Below are positions 5,125 through 7,635 of a stretch of DNA of 7,635 nt, piece by piece. A program made the translations under genes and the position numbers. The DNA is taken from contig DDYO01000149.1 in assembly GCA_002348045.1 (NCBI GenBank), forward strand, positions 1 to 7,635. Direction: 5' to 3'. The DNA is from Anaerolineales bacterium UBA2232 (GTDB lineage Bacteria; Chloroflexota; Anaerolineae; UBA2200). Within the stretch, counting starts at the first letter, position 1. Every line of letters begins with the position of its first letter. Below the pieces are notes generated by a model that was given only the letters and a program-made list of their open reading frames with translations, had not been told where the DNA came from and searched no databases.

Positions 5125-7635
5125 CTAGGGCGAGAACTTGCGGATGTTCGGCATGTAGAGATACTTGTAGTCACCTTCGATGAAGAACACGTAGGTGTAC
5201 CCCTGCCGGTCATTGTATGCGATCGCCCGCACCAAGACCGTTCTCGGCACCGTGTCCGACACCAGTGTTGCGAACACATAGCCCTGAGTATCCGTCGTCC
5301 GCGTTACCAGGCCCGTACCCGTGTCCGAGAAGAAGCCATAGTCGGCCACCAAAGTGACGGTAATCCCATCGAGCACAGGATTGTCGTATTCGTCCTTGAC
5401 GCGCGCAGCGATCAAGGTCGTGGACCGCCCGTTGGCAAAGATCGTTTCCGGGATGGCGTCTACCTCTAGCATCCATGGCTCTCCGGGCAGGAATCGCGCC
5501 GCAACAGATCCGACCGCGCTACCCGCAGTACCCGTCAACACCACCGAGCCGGCAATCGACTGGGAAGTGAGCGTCGCGGTCACCAAACCGTTGACCGTGT
5601 TTCGCAGCAGGTTGCGGGAACCCGATTCTCGGAACAAGCCCAGGCTAGTCCTCAGGTCCACCGCCGTGCCATCCACCACCGGTGTATTACTGCAGTCCTT
5701 CACCATCGCAGAGACAATGATGTCGTACCCATTGACATCCCCGTTGATGGGAATGGCCGCAGGATCCACCGACATGTCGACCTTGGCCGCAGCACCTGGC
5801 GTGATGGTAAGGTTGTCAAATCCCGGCACTGCAGAACCTGACGTAACATCAATCTGCTCCTGTGCCAGCGGCCACGTTGCCAGCATCTTGTTCCGATCCG
5901 CGATCGCCGTTGCTGTGACCTTGCCATTGCGTGTTACTGCCAACACCGGAGTCACGCTCACATAGCCGTATTGTGGAGCGAACAACACCAACGTGCCATC
6001 CTTCACCAGGTTGTTGCAGACATCATAGACCGTTGCCTCGACCGTGGCTCGGCCGCCGCAGTTGCTGATCGTATCCGGCGTGATGTCCACAAAGATGTGA
6101 TCCGCTGGGCCTGGCTCTATCGGGATGTTCAGCGCAGAGACAGCCGCACCAGAAGTCGCCGTGACCACGCCGGTACCCGTCTGGCAGAACGACTTGAACA
6201 CGCTGTAGGCATACCCATTCACCGTCGCCGCCACCGTCGGCGTGATCGTCCCTAGCCCATTGGCCGTGAAGGTGACCAGGGTCCCGTTTACAACCTTGTT
6301 GCCGCCACAGTCCAGCACCAGCGCCTCGACGGTAGCTTCCTTGCCATTGACCTGCAGCATCGACGGAGTAGCCTTCATCGTGATGCCGGCTGGCGGGCCT
6401 TCCTTGAGATCAACGCGCTGGTACCCGCCGGCCTCCTGTGCCTCACGACTAGCCAGGATATACACATCCAGGAATCTCTCCCCGAACAGGTAGCTCTTGG
6501 TGCGCACCGTGGACACCGCGATGCCGCCCACCGTCGTCGTCAGCCTCGGGAACATGTCGCCGCGCGGCCCTTGCACCACGTTAAAGGTCACGTTGGTTCC
6601 GTCCGCAACCAGGTTGCCGAACTGGTCCCTCACCGTGGCCGTCACTACCGCCTCGGCCCCGCATACTTCGATCATGGTCGGCACGACCACCGAGGTCACC
6701 GCGAACGGCAGGCCAGGGGCAAAGAATACGTCCACTGACCCGTTGGGAACGCCAGCCGGAATCACCGACGCCGTAACCGTAGCGGTAGTCACAGTAGTAC
6801 TGGACGCCAGGCTGGCCGTAGCAACGCCGTTGGTCGTCGTCACATTCAGCGTGGCGGCTCCCGATGCCGGGAATGTACCGGCGGTTGTCGATAGAGCAAT
6901 CGGAACTCCATCCACCAGATTGGCCAGGCTGTCAGTCACCGTGATCCGCAGAGTGGTGACTATCGTGCCGTTGCTGACGCGGATCACCGGCGGGCTTGCC
7001 GTGATAGCCAACGCAGTCGGAACAATGATGTTGACGTCGGCAAAAGCCGCGTTGTTGCCCAAAGCCGGGTCGCCCGTCTTGGAGAGGATCTGCACCCAGT
7101 TCGTGCGTAGCACGGGCAGCGACCACAGCAGAGCCGGATCAGGGCGCGCCACAAGGGTAATCGTTCCGCTGCCTCCGCTGGGCAGGGTTCCCACATTCCA
7201 CACCCACTCATTTCCGGGCGCAGAAGCCGGAGCGCCCAGAGAGGGAACCGAGCTCGAGCGAACATACACAAAGTCCGCAGGCAACGTATCGGTGACCAGA
7301 GTACCTGTCGCAGTCTCTGGCCCCACGTTGCTGTACGCAATAGTATAGGTCACTTCCTGCCCGCGGTTGATCGACGCGGGAGCTGCAAGTTTGGTGATGG
7401 CCACGTCCGCCGCCAACATTTGCACATTGGTCGCAGCCGTAAGCCATGGATACGTGAACGGGATCGGCGTATCGCTGCGCACGATGCGTCCGTCGTACAC
7501 CACCGCCGAAACCGACGCCATGCCAGGCGTGTTGGATGCGGTAAGGGTGGTGGAGACACGCCCCTGGCTGACCACCGCGCCGCCCGACCGGAACGCATCG
7601 ACCCAGATAGTACCGCCGCCGATGTACTTGACCTC
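5125..7635 (-). CDS. DUF11/Big_1 repeat surface protein, C-terminal part (5' end outside window)
   Basis: The frame is open to the right edge, so the start codon is beyond 7635 and 836 C-terminal residues are visible. Numbering residues from the window edge, about 1-75 look like part of a beta-rich domain (VDAFRSGG to VYDGRIVRSDTPIPF). Residues 76-205 are a DUF11-like module (SINRGQEVTYTIAYSNVGPE, then VTDTLPADFVYV and WNVGTLPSGGSGTITL). Six consecutive Big_1-type Ig domains fill 206-821, and a 15-residue tail DYKYLYMPNIRKFSP ends the protein. There is no enzyme motif, transmembrane segment or LPxTG. This is most likely an extracellular adhesin or stalk, with the repeats acting as a spacer. 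Only six cysteines are seen, all in repeats 2-5. The gene converges on the subtilase gene across a shared terminator; its promoter is not in the window. Big_1 and DUF11 families are recognised; the biological partner is unknown. Confidence 0.88.
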   Translation of the reverse strand, partial: EVKYIGGGTIWVDAFRSGGAVVSQGRVSTTLTASNTPGMASVSAVVYDGRIVRSDTPIPFTYPWLTAATNVQMLAADVAITKLAAPASINRGQEVTYTIAYSNVGPETATGTLVTDTLPADFVYVRSSSVPSLGAPASAPGNEWVWNVGTLPSGGSGTITLVARPDPALLWSLPVLRTNWVQILSKTGDPALGNNAAFADVNIIVPTALAITASPPVIRVSNGTIVTTLRITVTDSLANLVDGVPIALSTTAGTFPASGAATLNVTTTNGVATASLASSTTVTTATVTASVIPAGVPNGSVDVFFAPGLPFAVTSVVVPTMIEVCGAEAVVTATVRDQFGNLVADGTNVTFNVVQGPRGDMFPRLTTTVGGIAVSTVRTKSYLFGERFLDVYILASREAQEAGGYQRVDLKEGPPAGITMKATPSMLQVNGKEATVEALVLDCGGNKVVNGTLVTFTANGLGTITPTVAATVNGYAYSVFKSFCQTGTGVVTATSGAAVSALNIPIEPGPADHIFVDITPDTISNCGGRATVEATVYDVCNNLVKDGTLVLFAPQYGYVSVTPVLAVTRNGKVTATAIADRNKMLATWPLAQEQIDVTSGSAVPGFDNLTITPGAAAKVDMSVDPAAIPINGDVNGYDIIVSAMVKDCSNTPVVDGTAVDLRTSLGLFRESGSRNLLRNTVNGLVTATLTSQSIAGSVVLTGTAGSAVGSVAARFLPGEPWMLEVDAIPETIFANGRSTTLIAARVKDEYDNPVLDGITVTLVADYGFFSDTGTGLVTRTTDTQGYVFATLVSDTVPRTVLVRAIAYNDRQGYTYVFFIEGDYKYLYMPNIRKFSP
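5128..5172 (-). other. short C-terminal YLYMPNI tail of the Big_1 protein
   Basis: The last 15 residues, DYKYLYMPNIRKFSP, follow the closing EG of the sixth Ig repeat with no spacer. The core Y-[RK]-x-Y-[LM]-P-x-[VI] is close to YRIYLPLV of the subtilase, at almost the same distance from the C-terminus. A sorting or attachment signal is inferred; it is too short to fold alone. Confidence 0.45.
5173..7020 (-). repeat. six tandem Big_1-type Ig-like domain repeats
   Basis: In protein order the units lie at 6712-7020, 6397-6711, 6109-6396, 5794-6108, 5482-5793 and 5173-5481, and are 103, 105, 96, 105, 104 and 103 residues long. Each has a D-loop, a [VAKL][DN]G-x-x-[VI] strand (VDGVPIAL, ADGTNVTF, VNGTLVTF, KDGTLVLF, VDGTAVDL, LDGITVTL) and a later NG/GG/QG turn. 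Each closes on a PG or EG (FAPG, LKEG, IEPG, ITPG, FLPG, FIEG). The copies are well diverged, so this is an old domain array and not a recent DNA duplication. Boundaries were set by hand at the closing Gly. Confidence 0.8.

Noticed and set aside
6497..7348. Plus-strand open frame opposite the Big_1 repeats (283 codons)
   Set aside because: Thr/Val-rich complement of the Ig repeats, with no domain; the minus-strand reading has clear DUF11 and Big_1 signatures.
7573..7575. GTG at 7575 as the start of the Big_1 protein
   Set aside because: The frame stays open to the window edge with plausible beta-domain sequence (IGGGTIWVDAFRSGG), and no signal peptide follows the GTG, so the gene continues beyond the window.
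1..7635. CRISPR array, tRNA/rRNA, insertion sequence or phage element
   Set aside because: No regularly spaced repeats, tRNA-like folds, transposase-like protein or terminal inverted repeats were seen; nearly all of the window is explained by three genes.

Overview
This window holds three large genes for exported, extracytoplasmic proteins and nothing that looks housekeeping, mobile or RNA-coding. DNA is GC-rich. The protein style points to Chloroflexota (Anaerolineae-like): an immune-inhibitor-A-type M6 metalloprotease, a subtilase ending in a TPSPTPSPTP linker plus a short YRIYLPLV tail, and a long DUF11/Big_1 protein with a related YLYMPNI tail. This taxonomic reading is inference from recalled protein style; there is no marker gene here.

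Layout. Positions 1-231 contain an excellent sigma70-type promoter (39-67) and a leader of about 157 nt. Positions 232-3540 (+) encode an M6 metalloprotease of 1102 residues with signal peptide, propeptide, zinc site and several beta-sandwich modules. A 102-bp gap holds a perfect 12-bp GC stem (3564-3608) and a ribosome binding site. Positions 3643-5049 (+) encode a 468-residue S8 subtilase with intact Asp/His/Ser triad. The 75-bp gap between the converging genes contains a perfect 32-nt palindrome (5069-5100) that fits a bidirectional terminator. Positions 5125-7635 (-) encode the C-terminal 836 residues of a larger surface protein: one DUF11-like module, six Big_1-type Ig repeats and a short C-terminal tail. 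Its start lies beyond the right edge.

How they may work together. The two proteases are co-directional, with no clear promoter seen between them, so they may be co-transcribed, with the hairpin tuning how much of the subtilase is made. Both carry propeptides and are probably secreted zymogens for extracellular protein breakdown; activation of one by the other is possible but unproven. The convergent gene looks like an adhesin or cell-surface stalk. The subtilase and the stalk protein share a similar C-terminal tail, absent from the M6 protease, and this is the most interesting signal here. I see no evidence for a wholly new system; the families are known and the novelty is in the tails and arrangement.
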